A stretch of DNA of 64,000 bases from Liriodendron chinense (GCA_003013855.2 ML058484.1:8729344-8793343), one strand, 5' to 3'. Positions 44,901 through 56,165 are shown, counted from the stretch's first letter. Numbers and translations: made by a program. The notes: generated by a model not told the origin, from the letters alone.

Positions 44901-47900
44901 CCTCTAAACCCTAGAAAAGTACCATTATCTTCCTCTTTCAAGTTCAATCAGACTGCGACTGTGTTCATCCCACTTGGAGGTGGAGTTTTCACCTAGCTAG
45001 CCCTTGAAACTGCTATGAGAGCTTGTAAGGTTGACTACTTGCAAAGGCGGATAAGTCAACCGCCACACACCCGCTAAGGTTTCGCCAACTTGAGATGGAA
45101 GATGAAATAGATTCAAAAGGGGCAAATTGGAGCATGTGGTTGTCCCTTTTGAATCCTAAAGAGGATGCAGTGGGAGATTGGAGGTCAAAAGACATTTTTT
45201 TTATTGCACTTTAGAGTATTAGTTTCGGTACTCTTAAAATCGATACATGTCATATTGTTCGCAACTTGACACATGCTTCATGGGATAGAATGTTGTGCAA
45301 TCAAGGTCAGGAACAACATGTTCATAGGATGTGTAGCTGAAATGAGGATTTTGTGATGGATGAGTGGTAAGACGAGGAAAGATGGAATTAGAAATGAACG
45401 CATTCAAGGGAACTTAAGAGAAGCACTCATAGGTAGTAAGAAGTGGGAAAGTAGACTAAAGAGGGTTTGGCCATGTGCAATGGAGACCAAGAACTGCATC
45501 AGTTAAGAGTAAATGGGTTCAAGTTGAAGAATCTATATTCCCAGTCTTCATAGCATAGCTACCTGCTAACAATATCATTAATCTTATTCACAAAATAATC
45601 TGAATGTTTCAAATAGCATACACTGCATAGCTCCATAGTGTAGAGTCACATAGCATTCGCACTAAGGAGCACAAGTCACATGTAGCATCTGCTACACGCT
45701 ACATAGCTTATGCTGCAAGCTACATGGCTTACATTATATGTTATTTCTCACTTTAAAAAAAAAAAGCAATAACTTAGAGAAATAATCTAGGCAAACAACA
45801 TTAAAGCAGTACTATTGTGATCTTTCATCTTTATATTTACTCCTTCCCTATTTTTCCTATCATTTTAATTAAAAATCTAGAAGTAGCGTTTAGCATATTT
45901 TCCCACTATTTTAATGAAAAATCTAGAAGTAGAATGTAGCTTATGCTAAGCACTACATAGCTTCTGCCTCACACTTCAGAGGGGAATGCTACGCTACCCA
46001 CTATTCACTATTTAAAGCACCAAATTAATCTTCTAATTGCAGAGTAAAACTAAAGTGACGAAGGAATTTTGACGTTTAGATATATAAAAGAGCTTTACAA
46101 ATGGCATGGTAATGATGATAGTGATGGTGGTGGCGGCGGCGGCGGCGGCCGCGATGAATGGACACAAGGAGACAATATATGTAAGAATCTGAAATGAGAC
46201 AAATATATGTAAATAAGGATGACTTTCTGAAAGAGAGGCATGCCACTTACATTAGACTTGTCCAGCTCTGGTTCATTGTCTAGGATAAAATTAACACATT
46301 TGTGTAGATCTGTAGTGTCCTGATCATTTGATTCATCCACTATTTTGGTCCCCTGTAATCCATAATAAAGTAATAAACACCTGACTGCATATGAATCGCA
46401 ATCAAATAATTAAATCCCTCGATGCAACCATATTACATCAAAAGGTATGTAGAGAAACACCTCACGACTAGCTGTTACTTCCCCTCATATCCAACTAATA
46501 AGCAGAGGTTTAAATAGTGTGCAGCATATAACTTATCGTCCAACCCTCTATAGCATGTAGCGTAAGCAACACAGTACTTCTATTTTTTAATTAAAATAAT
46601 AAAAAAGAAATGATAAATATTAAAAATAAATATGAAAATAGCAAACAATAAAGGAAAAGGCCTTGGAAAAAATATTTCAATTTTCAAGTAAAAGCAAGTT
46701 CAAAACAAGTTATCAAAGGCCAACCCATTTATATGCAAGCCAAATCAATCACATCAACAAGTTTATAAGAACATGGACTAGACAAGTTGGTGCCATGCAA
46801 TACAAACACCACAGTAGGCCCCACGCAAATGGTCATAGAAGAAGCTTATTCTACAATGTTGCATAGAATTGGCTCCCAAAGAGGAGAAACGAAAAAAGAA
46901 AAAGAAAAAAAAAGAGTAAAATAAATCAATCAAAACAAAATAAAAACTAACTAATTGAGATTAAGAGTCAGAAACATACCTCTATCTATCTCAATCAACC
47001 AAAAAAATGCAAATCTCAGGCTCCACAACCGTACTGACATGAAATGGGGGAGTCTTGACTTCTCCTTTGTTCCGGCTCCAATGCGCATAATTTTTTTACA
47101 GGGCCGATCAAGCCCCTTGAAATTTCTCTTCTAACGGTACAATGGACTGGGAGAATCGAGTTGATGTATTTTGGGAGCCAAAGGGGATTTGCGTTGGAAG
47201 AATAGGGTTTGAAAAGCCCACTTTTGAAATCTTTTCTTTTATAAAGGGGGGAAATCGTTGTTAGTTCTACACCATTTAAAATGGTAATGACTCTTCAACC
47301 GTACACTTGGAGGCACCTGTGCAGACTGCAGATGGTTACTATTGTTTGATGGGTGTGATTATAGAAATATGATTAATCCACAATAGGATCCATCTTTTGG
47401 ATGGTGTAGATTGATGTACTGTGGTCTCACATAAGATGAGGATGGGTCACAACCATTTTAAAAAATGTGTTGAACTAACATGAAACAAAAAGTACAAAAA
47501 CATAAGAATTCCAAGCTTTTCCCATTAGCATATGTGACCTACGTTAACCTACGTTACATACCATGTAGCGTATGCTACCTGGGAGTTGCACTATTTGCAT
47601 ACGTTACATAGCGTATGCTATACGCTAAGCTTGAGCCTCTAGTGTTATGCTATAAAGAAGATTCCCACAAGCATAACAAAGTAAGCTTGAGCCTCTAGTG
47701 TTATGCTATGAAGAAGATTCCCACTAGCATAACAAAGTTGGAGGCTTGGAGCATTGAAAGTATGGGAAGCTGCCAATGATGGAAATAAAAACTAATCACG
47801 TACAACCAGTCATAGGCTAACTTAACCCATGTACCACTTTAACAAGCATTTTGTCCATATTTCCAAGGGGAAAAAAAGTGGGAACAAAATCCATGAGCAT

Positions 47901-49146
47901 AAAAAATAGGCTGTACAACTGGGTGTAGCTGATCAGTTCCGAAATATTCTAGTGGAGATTGTATACTGATCTAAGTTAGTTGGACACTTCTGTCGTATGC
48001 AGTACCACTAATTTATTCATGCAATATCTTGTAGAAATAGGTTGTCCTGTTCAAGTTTTTTTTTAATGTTTAGATGATATGTATGTCGAAACTTGCTTTC
48101 ATCCATAAATGAACTAATGATGCTATGACATGATTAATCGAAACTGAATGCTATCACATACAAGAATAAAAAGGCAAGAGTAACCCTCTAGGTTGAAAAT
48201 ATGATAGAGGCCGAAGGAAATGCCCCTTGCACTCTTTTGCTTAATGCATATGACATTCGGTTCATGAAATTAGTTTCCCATCATCATTGTCATTGTCGTC
48301 TAAGCCTTATCCCAAGCCAGCTCCACGAATCCTTTTCTGCCATTCCACTCTATCAAGGGCCATAACCTTAGTTAGACCACAGGTCATCAAGTCTTTTCTT
48401 ACTACCTCCACCCATGTCCTTGTGGTCCCCTTGCCCGTTTAGAGCCTTAAACTTGCACCCACTCCTAACTGGTGCAATTCTTATTCTCTGTTACACATGA
48501 CCAAACCATCTAAGTCTACTTTCCCTCATCTTATTACCTATTGGTGCCACACTTAAATTCCCTCAAATGCATTCATTTTTAATTCTATCCTTCCTCACCT
48601 TTGCAGTCATCCATCTTAACATCCTCATTCCAGCAATACTCATCTTATGAACATGTTGTTCCTTAACTGCCCAATGTTCTTTCTATCCCATAAAGCAGAG
48701 TTGGTCTTATACCTATCCTATAAAATTTGCCTTCCATGAAATTAGTTCCACGAATTTCAAGTGAAATTAAGGGCGTGTTTGGATCGTAAGTCATTTTGCT
48801 TCAACTACTTGTGCCTCAAGTAGCTAACCTCAATTTCTACTTATTCGGCACATAAGCATGTTTGGTAAACAGCATACATACCAGCCAAGAAGCCCCCCAT
48901 GCCCAAAAAAACCATTCCCCTATCTTAATCCCTCATTCTCCTCTCAATCTCTTTCTCCTCTCCCTCTCCCTCTCCCAACCGCGGCAGTGGCAAATGCTGG
49001 CGCCGGTGTGGCCCAACCACGGCGCAACAACAGCTGCTGGAGCAGCCCCTTTTCCTCTCTCAATCTTTGTTTCTCTTTCTCAATCTCTCTCCTCTCTCTC
49101 TCCCAAGTCCGAAACCGCGGCATTGGAAGTTGCAACTGTAGCAAAG

Positions 49147-49197
<51 letters not shown>

Positions 49198-52100
49198 AAA
49201 CCCTAACCCTACCCAAAAAAGGATAAAAGAAGAAGAAGAAGAAACCATGACAAAGGGAAAAAGGTGTTCAGCAAAAAGCCTTCCTTTTTTTACTCTTAGG
49301 GCCATGAGCAATATGAAGGAATTCAACAACTTTTATTTATTTATTTACTTATTTTACAGTTAACCAAAGTAACTTTTTTGGGGTAAGTAGCTAGTTTGCT
49401 GCTGTCGGTGAAGAAAGTAGCTTATGCTGTGTAGCCAAATGCAGCCTAAATGAGAAAAAAAACTTCAAACACAGCTATTTTCTAATTCAAGTGCAGTTCT
49501 CTACAGGGTTTGAATTTGATAGTTTTCTTATCATGAAGAAAATGCATTGCATGGAATACTGTTCAATCAACCAAAAGGAAAACATCTTATAAGAAAGAGA
49601 TTAGGCACACTTGGTGAGTTTCTACTACAAACTTGCTTCTAGAATTGTGAAGCCTTTACCAATGACCAAGGGCCAATGTATTAGGACAAGCTACCTTCCA
49701 TACTGGATCTGCTCAAGTACGAAAAGACACTTTCTAGTGCGAACTATCAGAGAGCAGGCAAACATAGTTTTTAACCCCTCTAGTTATCATGAACAACTGG
49801 TATACTTATTTACCATGTATAGCACTCATTGGTAAGCTACACCTTTGACGAGTGGGCATATCTTGCTCTATAATCAAAATTTTGCATTTAAGCTGATTGT
49901 TTACGTATGAGGATGCTACAAGTTGTGATCAAAAGATTCAAAACATGCAATGATTTCTTATCATTAAAAATAAATAAATAAATAAGAAGAGAATAAAGAA
50001 CACAATGAACGGCTAGGTCTTCATCAATCATTTAGAAGATGTAAATGGTAGAAGCTTTCCAACATCCCAAGATGTTAGCATGGATGATTATCACATTACC
50101 AATAAATTCTGTAATTTTTACTTGCCATTCTGACAATGCATTTAAAAAAAATTGTTGATTACCATCCATGTAAAACCTACTTCTTCACTTCAACCTCAAC
50201 CAATCTAGAAGACTATAATTGGGCAATGATATTCTGCTAGGCTGCTACATAGTTTTGATTTAATTATATGCTTTCCAGGTAACTTTTAAAGAGAAATCAT
50301 GGGAAAAACTAACCCATGATCTTTTTCAAAATATGCACATAATAGCATAGGTCCTTCTAGAAGAGCCACATAAGTTCGCAATGAATATGCTTGTGTTGGC
50401 ATGCAAATGGCGTATGGTAAACTTGTATCAGGTGGGTTCCTGGCTATTCTCAGCAACTAACTACTTAAGCAAATCCTTCTCAACTTTCAGTCCCATGGTG
50501 GTACCTTTTTTTTTTTTTTAAGAGAGAACTGACATTTATTGAAAAGCCTACCAAAAGGCAGGAAAACGCTAACACCCCAAAGGAGAAGAGACAAAAGCGG
50601 CTTTAGCTGCATTGACATGAGGAGCCTAATTCTTTACAAAACTTTTAAATACACATATTACATTATTACTCTATCCTCTGAGGCCTTGTCATTCCCAAAA
50701 CAAGGCTTGTTCCTATCCTTCCATATGGCCCAAAAGATGGTCAGACTGAGAAGTCTCCAAACGATTTTCCCAACTTTCCCACCACTGCTTCCATGCCATG
50801 CCATAGGAGATCATCAACAGATTCGGGCATGACCCATGGTGGTACATTTTTGTGCCTTTTTACTTTGGTTTGCTTGGCATTTGCCCCTACATGATCCTAC
50901 TTTGCTTGTTCACCCTTTGGGCATGCTTGTAATAATGAGCTGGGGGTAAATACTAGGAAGGACCATGTCAGAATGTGAGTGGCGTCAACGTGGGCCTTTG
51001 CCCTGGCTGGTTCTGAGGGCATGGGTAAAAAGCAAGGATGATAACCAGGGGGTAACAAACCATCAAACTTTTCCCAGCCCACTGTTTAAAAAAGCTAAGA
51101 TGATGATGATGTCAATGATGCTGATGATGATACAAACAAATAGCATATTCCCTTCAATGAAAAAACATCCAGTCTGTATCTTTATACTTTAAACCCCATT
51201 AAACTAATTTTAGACAAGCAAACCATAGCATAACTGTATCATTTGAATTAGATCATGAAGTGTGTCATCAACATGAATCCATTAAACAGTTCAACAGTGA
51301 GGACACGTCAAGCGTACCAAGCTTGAATAAAATTCCTGCACTTCTGATCTGATTGAGTCCATGTCCCCTTTGATTATGTCAGGCTTGTACCTGGAAAAAG
51401 AAGGGCAGGAAATGACTCATTAAGAGATGAAATGTCAGCAATAATGACATTCCAGAAAGTAGTATTGCATGCAGAGTGAAGCACCAGATCGACACAAAAT
51501 GTAAATCGAGTTAATGCAAGGAAAGCAGCCAAAGAACATTAAATCTGTCAGAAAATTACTACCAAAATCTTTAAGGCGTGTTTGGATACACGGAATCCGT
51601 GTGGAAATGGAATTTTTTTTCCATGAACATGACAGTTGAGCTGTTTGGATACATGGATTCCACACAGTAACCATTACTTTAACAAGGTCAAAATTCTTTG
51701 GCACAAGAAACAAGGAGAGAAGTTGTCTAATGAATTCGAGGGTTCCACTTGCTATCTAGACAAGCACTTATTTTTCGAATCCTAGTTCTACAGCAACCAT
51801 GGAAATTATCTGGTGGGTAATCATTATGTTATCCAGGGAATCCAAACAGAATCCATGAATCTAAACACAACCTAAGTCTTAATTTGATATGTCGGCATTG
51901 GTTAATCACTATAATAGTGTGTTTGTGGCATATTATTTGAGAGTGATAACATCATGAAGGGCAAGATAATACTATTTAAGGCCACCTTTGGATGCATGAG
52001 TGAACATTTTGCATAGACAGAATCATTAAGCAGTAGAAAGATTAGGTAATGGGACTGTGATTCCATGGAATCATGAGTTTATGATTGGATTGAAGAACTG

Positions 52101-53852
52101 GTGGTTAAAACCTTTAAAAAATTTCAGATAACTAGACATTGATGAGAAAAGGCTTGACCAAGAAAAGTGCAAGCCACCTTTCTTGAAAGAAAGGCTCTAT
52201 GGCCATTTTAGAGGAAAGGAGTTCTAGCAGGAAACCCTTTTAAAATCCCCTTTCCATGATTCCACTGATTCAAATGCAAGCAACAGGGCTACCTTTCAAT
52301 CAATGCCCCTTCCCATGCAAAGCAACCTCTTAGTTTATACGAGAAGAAACAAAAACAAACAAAAAGAAAATCAATGATGCATCCAAGCATCAGTAGGGAG
52401 GAAGTATCCATCAAATTGCAGTTCCATTCTTAACAAGTCCAACTTGAAGGTAAATTGCAATTTGGAATCCAATCCATAAACATGCATGGTAAGGCATGAA
52501 AATAACAATTTGGTTATTCCAACTTGATTATTGCAATTTAATCCGGTGGTGCATCCAAACGCACCCTAAATTCTCACTTTAAACACTACAACTATTAAGC
52601 TGAATCAATTAGCAGATTGATGAATAGCTACTTATGTCTTGTTTCAGTGATCTACAATCAAGCCCAAGAGAATTGAGCTTGTCCAGCAAGCACCAGTTCT
52701 ACAACTAATGCATTGCAACAACAAGTGATCCACACCAATCAGTTGGTGCATCCCACCATGGATGAACCATTGTTCGGAAAATCATATTGAATAGACAACG
52801 CTAACGGTCCAAATTGAATACGTTTTCCCATCCATCACTCTCCAATTTATAAGCCACCAGTTGAACGGTTAAGATTGCCCAATCAATGTGATTCTTCTAC
52901 GATGGCCCCATTCCCAGAAGATCCCAGCCATGAATATTTCCGATCAAGATCAATTGCACCAAATTTCCAATTTCTACGCAGCGGACAAAATACTAATCAA
53001 ACATATTAAGATCAGAACTGGAAAATGGTTTCGCCGTTAACTAATAACAAACCCAAAAGTAATAAATTAAAAAGAATTGAATCAAACCATTCCAAGATTT
53101 TAACACAAAAGCAACCAACAAAACCCAGCAATTTTACAGCGTAAACGAGTACATAAAACAAGATAAAAACAGAACCTGTGTCGGACATCCGAGGGATCTT
53201 CATGAGATAACAGCTCAGGCATTTCGTCATACAGACGGTTCGCTCCTCCATCAGCGCAGAGCCGTAGCTTTGCTGCTCTACACACATCAGCAACCCGAAC
53301 ACATCAACAGAAGTAAAATGGGCCAAAAAATGAAGAATTATACAGGATTTTCAGTTCGCACAAGTAATCCAGACCGCTGATTGGGTGGGCCCCACCATCG
53401 ATGCAGCACGCCTGGAAAAATCTCCCAGATTGAAAGATTCTAACCGTCCAATATCTGTACCTATTCGGTTGAATGTGGACCATTGCTGAATTCCATTTCT
53501 TAACCGTCTACTTGCAAGCCACCAATGGATGGTCGGGATTGCCCCGTCGAGAAAATTTTCGGATCATGGTCCATCTACTGTGAAGCCCATCAGATCAACG
53601 ATCCAGATCGTTAAAAGGGGGCCCCCCCATTTGTACGGATTACGGACCCGGGTACGATATGCAGAACCTCGGGTCGAGGGTCGAGGATCGACTGTGGAAA
53701 GGGGAGTGGAATGACATACCGTGCTTCCATAAGAGAGGAGTGAAGCGAGGGAGGTGTTGGTTAAGAATGACCAGGGCGTACGTTAGACTCGGGCGCCAGC
53801 TTGGAGGAAGAGAGGGGAGGAGGAAGGTGGAGGCGTGAGACATAAGCTCCAT
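41924..53852 (-). CDS. TPK1: Thiamin pyrophosphokinase, six exons, 258 residues
   Basis: The enzyme transfers pyrophosphate from ATP to thiamin, making thiamin diphosphate; in plants this is a cytosolic step. Exons on the minus strand are 53852-53720, 53272-53176, 51390-51318, 46352-46251, 44096-43847 and 42045-41924. They total 777 bases, with GT-AG borders and agreeing phases. Family blocks: YALVILNQHLPRFTPLLW (about 25-42), LRLCADGGANRLYDE (47-61), IIKGDMDSIR (82-91), DESNDQDTTDLHKC (107-120), AGALGGRFDHE (141-151), LLSDDCLIQLLPKTH, TTTTGLQWDL, FGGLMSTSNIV and SDSDLLWTISI. The conserved Asp-rich nucleotide/metal-binding motifs and the C-terminal thiamin-binding part are intact. Length is close to Arabidopsis TPK1 (about 265). 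Introns of 0.4-5 kb hold several transposons. The exon 2 acceptor is ambiguous by one codon. Confidence 0.95.
42208..42444. mobile_element. PIF/Harbinger (Tourist-like) MITE in TPK intron 5
   Basis: A 237-bp element with ends GGGTCCATTTTGG and CCAAACAGGCCC is flanked by TTA at 42205-42207 and 42445-42447. The surrounding sequence atatcattatacgacaattg (42162) and atatcattacatgacaactg (42450) is an imperfect direct repeat. Confidence 0.7.
42607..42939. mobile_element. Mutator-type MITE rich in GGCCGTTA words, in TPK intron 5
   Basis: A 333-bp insertion is flanked by 9-bp direct repeats gataaagaa (42598-42606 and 42940-42948). The interior is densely packed with ggccgttatgg / gtaacggcc words in both orientations, so it can fold on itself in many registers. 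Ends are weakly inverted (gtgtgccgtaatgg against aaggtactccataac). Confidence 0.7.
42950..43240. repeat. Foldback-type repeat in TPK intron 5
   Basis: Left arm: gtggggcccagcttagtgta and gtggcatccaactcgcccag. Right arm: gttggatgggttggacagca with cctcagtgggacccac. Inner words gatccaatcatcaggtgggc and gggtgatccagttggatg fit the arms only loosely, so this is a divergent member. Confidence 0.45.
45240..45520 (+). mobile_element. RTE-type LINE 3' fragment in TPK intron 4
   Basis: A plus-strand reading gives a decayed version of the RTE reverse transcriptase C-terminus: AEMRIL..WMSGKTRKDGIR, then NERIQGNLREALIGSKKWES, then a frame change into R.RFGHVQW-like sequence. Its orientation is opposite to the host gene. 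Confidence 0.7.
45590..46016. repeat. TAGC-rich repeat in TPK intron 4
   Basis: The ends (gtttcaaatagcatac and ctatttaaagc) are loosely inverted. The interior is rich in gcatagct, gctacatagctta and agcatt words. Related words recur at 46508-46570 and 47500-47640. A duplicated piece (aaaaatctagaagtag) lies near 45870 and 45917. Confidence 0.45.
46129..46150. repeat. (GGC)n microsatellite
   Basis: A short GGC run after GAT/GGT triplets in TPK intron 4, close to the exon 4 donor side. Confidence 0.9.
47627..47738. repeat. Two-copy 56-bp tandem repeat in TPK intron 3
   Basis: The unit aagcttgagcctctagtgtt...cataacaaagt begins at 47627 and again at 47683 with two or three differences. Confidence 0.9.
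48275..48740 (-). mobile_element. RTE-type LINE 3' end in TPK intron 3
   Basis: The minus-strand translation gives RPTLLYG, then KEQHVHKMSIAGMRMLRWM (a stretch diagnostic for plant RTE elements), then KVRKDRIKNEC and ESRLRWFGHV. The terminal ggcttgggataaggcttaga with GAT/GAC repeats lies at about 48275-48320. It is 5'-truncated, with stops and frame changes. Confidence 0.8.
48771..49446. mobile_element. PIF/Harbinger-like MITE with internal (CT)n, in TPK intron 3
   Basis: Ends are GGGCGTGTTTGG and CCAAATGCAGCC, flanked by TAA at 48768-48770 and 49447-49449. The (CT)n tract at 49149-49191 and a gcggcagtggcaaatgctgg GC-rich stretch lie inside. At 676 bp it is long for a Tourist MITE. Confidence 0.6.
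49149..49191. repeat. (CT)n microsatellite
   Basis: About 43 bp of CT inside the MITE at 48771-49446. ORFs rich in Leu-Ser or Glu-Arg here are artefacts. Confidence 0.95.
50505..50832 (-). mobile_element. 5'-truncated L1 LINE insertion in TPK intron 3
   Basis: A 328-bp insertion is flanked by a 13-bp duplication cccatggtggtac (50492-50504 and 50833-50845), with poly-T at its left end, i.e. a poly-A tail on the minus strand. The minus-strand reading VWRLLSLTIFWAIWKDRNKP is the zinc-binding C-terminal region of plant L1 elements. The flanks and tail are the textbook result of target-primed reverse transcription. Confidence 0.9.
51575..51872. mobile_element. PIF/Harbinger (Tourist-like) MITE in TPK intron 2
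   Basis: A 298-bp element with ends GGCGTGTTTGGATAC and the inverted ATCTAAACACAACC is flanked by TAA at 51572-51574 and 51873-51875. Inner cggaatccgtgtgg and gattccacacag words pair with one another. Confidence 0.7.
51980..52566. mobile_element. PIF/Harbinger-like MITE in TPK intron 2
   Basis: A 587-bp element with ends GGCCACCTTTGGATGCA and TGCATCCAAACGCACCC is flanked by TAA at 51977-51979 and 52567-52569. An internal gatgcatccaagcatcag (about 52377) echoes the terminus. Confidence 0.7.
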
Positions 53853-53967
53853 GGCTAACGTGCGCCACCGGGTGCCGTTCTCTCCACCGGTCTTTTTGCG
53901 GCCTTTGCTCCGCTGTACTTGGTTCAAGAAAAGAGACTTTTTGGAGCTGTTGTAGTCTCCACTAATA

Positions 53968-54335
53968 AATGCTAATTCAATTCGCGCGAGTGCACTTTGA
54001 AAGTGCTCTCGCTTCGTAATTGTACACGAGGGACAATTGGACTAAATCAAAAACCGTTCGTACGATGATCTCATCCATGGAAAATTTATATATACTAAAA
54101 AAATCCTGAATAATCATTCAATGGTCCATATTTTTTTAAAAATAGACGAACGGTTGATAGAATTTTGCAGGTTCTGCAGACATTTAACGTGCACGCATGA
54201 TTTTTTAGATGCGTGGAATCTACGCAGTGAGAATATTCTGATGAACGAATGAGATTATACACGTATGTTTGTTCCACACTTGTGAAGCAAGTTCATTTTG
54301 AAAGTGCACTCGAGCTAGTGCAATTTGTATTCCAC
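53968..54335. mobile_element. MITE with about 50-bp inverted ends, immediately upstream of TPK
   Basis: Left end: attcaattcgcgcgagtgca then ctttgaaagtgctctcgctt. The right end carries the inverted partner (gaagcaagttcattttgaaa, gtgcactcgagctagtgcaa). The left end is about 115 bp from the TPK start codon, so the element probably overlaps the promoter or 5' leader. No target duplication was identified, so the superfamily is open. Confidence 0.6.
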
Positions 54336-54827
54336 GTTCCAGTGACGTGACGGAAAGACTGGCTATTGTTATCATTGTTTTTTTAAGTTGTGGTGTTTCA
54401 CTCACTGTACACATGGCATTTAATAAGGCAATCGGACCATGCAAAACATGTGGGTGCATCAAGCCCGAAATTCACACTAATCGAGTGGTTTGATCCGTCT
54501 TTTTTTCTGTTGAATTTTGGACCATTGAATTTTATTACTAGCCGTCCATTGGATGGCCAATGAATGAACGGTCAGGATAGTAATCAGTGTGATTTTCGGG
54601 ATATCGGCCCTGCATCCGCACGGTTGATATTGTGGCTTGCATGTTTGTTGTGTAAGTTGACGATGTGACACGGACTAAGGTAAATGGTGGTGAACTACCG
54701 CCGCTGTAATCGCTGCAGAGAGATTTGATGGTGATTTTTTTTAGATTTTTCCGTGTGATGGCGGTTGGGGCGGGATGGCGACTTGGGACTTTTAGTTCAA
54801 CCATCACTTAATCCTCTGCCCAAGGAC
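54336..54827. other. Intergenic stretch, no gene seen
   Basis: Unassigned sequence between two inverted-repeat elements. It has words such as ttgaattttggaccattgaa but no definable unit. Confidence 0.35.
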
Positions 54828-55340
54828 GGACACGGATTTCCAGCGAATGCCTTTGCAGGAAGTTCCTGCCTTGGAACCTAGGTGGAACCCACCGTGATGT
54901 TTGTAAGAAATCCACCCCGTCTATCCGTGTTTTGACCTCATTTTAGGACATGAGGCCAAAAATGAGCCTGATCCAGGACTCAAGTGGGCTGCACTAAATG
55001 AAAAGGTGGGTAGGGAAATTCCTACCGTTTAAACTTCCTTGGGTATGTTTATTTGCCATCCATACCGCTTATAACGTCATTCCTATGTAAATGAACTGAA
55101 AACACAAATATTATCCTAATTCAAGACTTATTTGGCCCCACGAATATTCAACTGTGGAGGTTCAATCCTCACGTTTTTAGCCCACTTGTGTCTTGGATCT
55201 GGCTTATTTTTGTTGTTACGTGCTAAAATGATCTTACAGAACAGATGGACGGGTGGATTTCTCACAAACATCACATGGGCCCCGCCTAGGTTCCCAGGCA
55301 GGAACTTCCTGTTTTAAATGCTTTCGCAGGAAATCCGCGT
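54828..55340. repeat. Foldback element with GGACACGGATTTCC-type ends
   Basis: Left end: ggacacggatttccagcgaa, then ttgcaggaagttcctgcctt and ggaacctaggtggaaccc. The right end is the inverted series cctaggttcccaggcaggaa, gcaggaaatccgcgtcc. The flanks cccaaggac (54819-54827) and ccccaggac (55341-55349) match at eight of nine positions, which would be a 9-bp target duplication. Confidence 0.8.
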
Positions 55341-55569
55341 CCCCAGGACATGGGTGTTGTCATGTGGCGAATGGTCTTTCGCAGGTGGGGTCCACCACTC
55401 TGGAAATTTCCTCACCCTTCATGCCGTGATTTGAAAATAGACGGTCAAAGAAAAATAAAGCAACGGGCAGAAAGAATTGACCGTAGATAGTGCTGCGGAC
55501 GGATATTTTGTTCAATCGATTACCCCACGACTAAATAAAATCACATTTGGGCCACCGTTCGGGATTGGA

Positions 55570-56165
55570 AGCGGATTAACTGGTGCACCGCACACCAGCC
55601 ACCTAGCTGGTGTATTGACGTCACCAATTTCTGTGGGCCCCACCATGAGGTTCGTGGTATATCGAAACCGTCCATCCATTTGGAGACATTGTTATAAGGG
55701 TTTGGCCCAAAAATAGGACAGATCCAATGATCAAGTAGAACACACTGAAGAATGCAGTGGGAGATTGAACGTCGACCATTGAAACCTTCTTGGTGGTCAC
55801 AAAAGTTTTGGATCAATCTGGTATTTGTTTTTATGCTTCATCCAGGTCTATGTGACCTTATGAACAGTTTGGATAGCAAATAAACATCATGGTGGGCCCT
55901 AGAAATGTTTTAACGGTGAAAATATTGTCCCCACTGCCTTTTGTGGTGTGGTCCACTTGAGATTTGGATATATCTCATTTTTGGTATCGTATCCTTAAAT
56001 GATCTTTTAAAATGAATGGACGGTGTAAATATGTTAAATACATCATATTGGGGCCCACATGATCTTAATTTTCTTTTAACCATTGGTACAGACACGGAGC
56101 TCGAGGACTGACGAAGCTGCCTGGAGGCGACACGTACTCACGCCAGCAAATTAGCTGGTGTAGGG
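55570..56165. repeat. Foldback element with AGCTGGTGTA-type ends
   Basis: Left end: gaagcggattaactggtgca, then caccagccacctagctggtg. The right end is the inverted cagcaaattagctggtgtag followed by tcaggcaatccacttc. Core arms ctgtgggccccaccatgagg and atcatattggggcccacatg lie inside. Confidence 0.75.

Noticed and set aside
48858..49206. Leu/Ser-rich ORFs over the CT tract, and similar ones at 62460-62670 and 21484-21766
   Set aside because: They depend on CT microsatellites and sit in MITE or LTR sequence.
53012..53326. Minus-strand ORF of 104 residues
   Set aside because: It is in a different frame from the conserved CADGGANRLYD reading of TPK exon 2.
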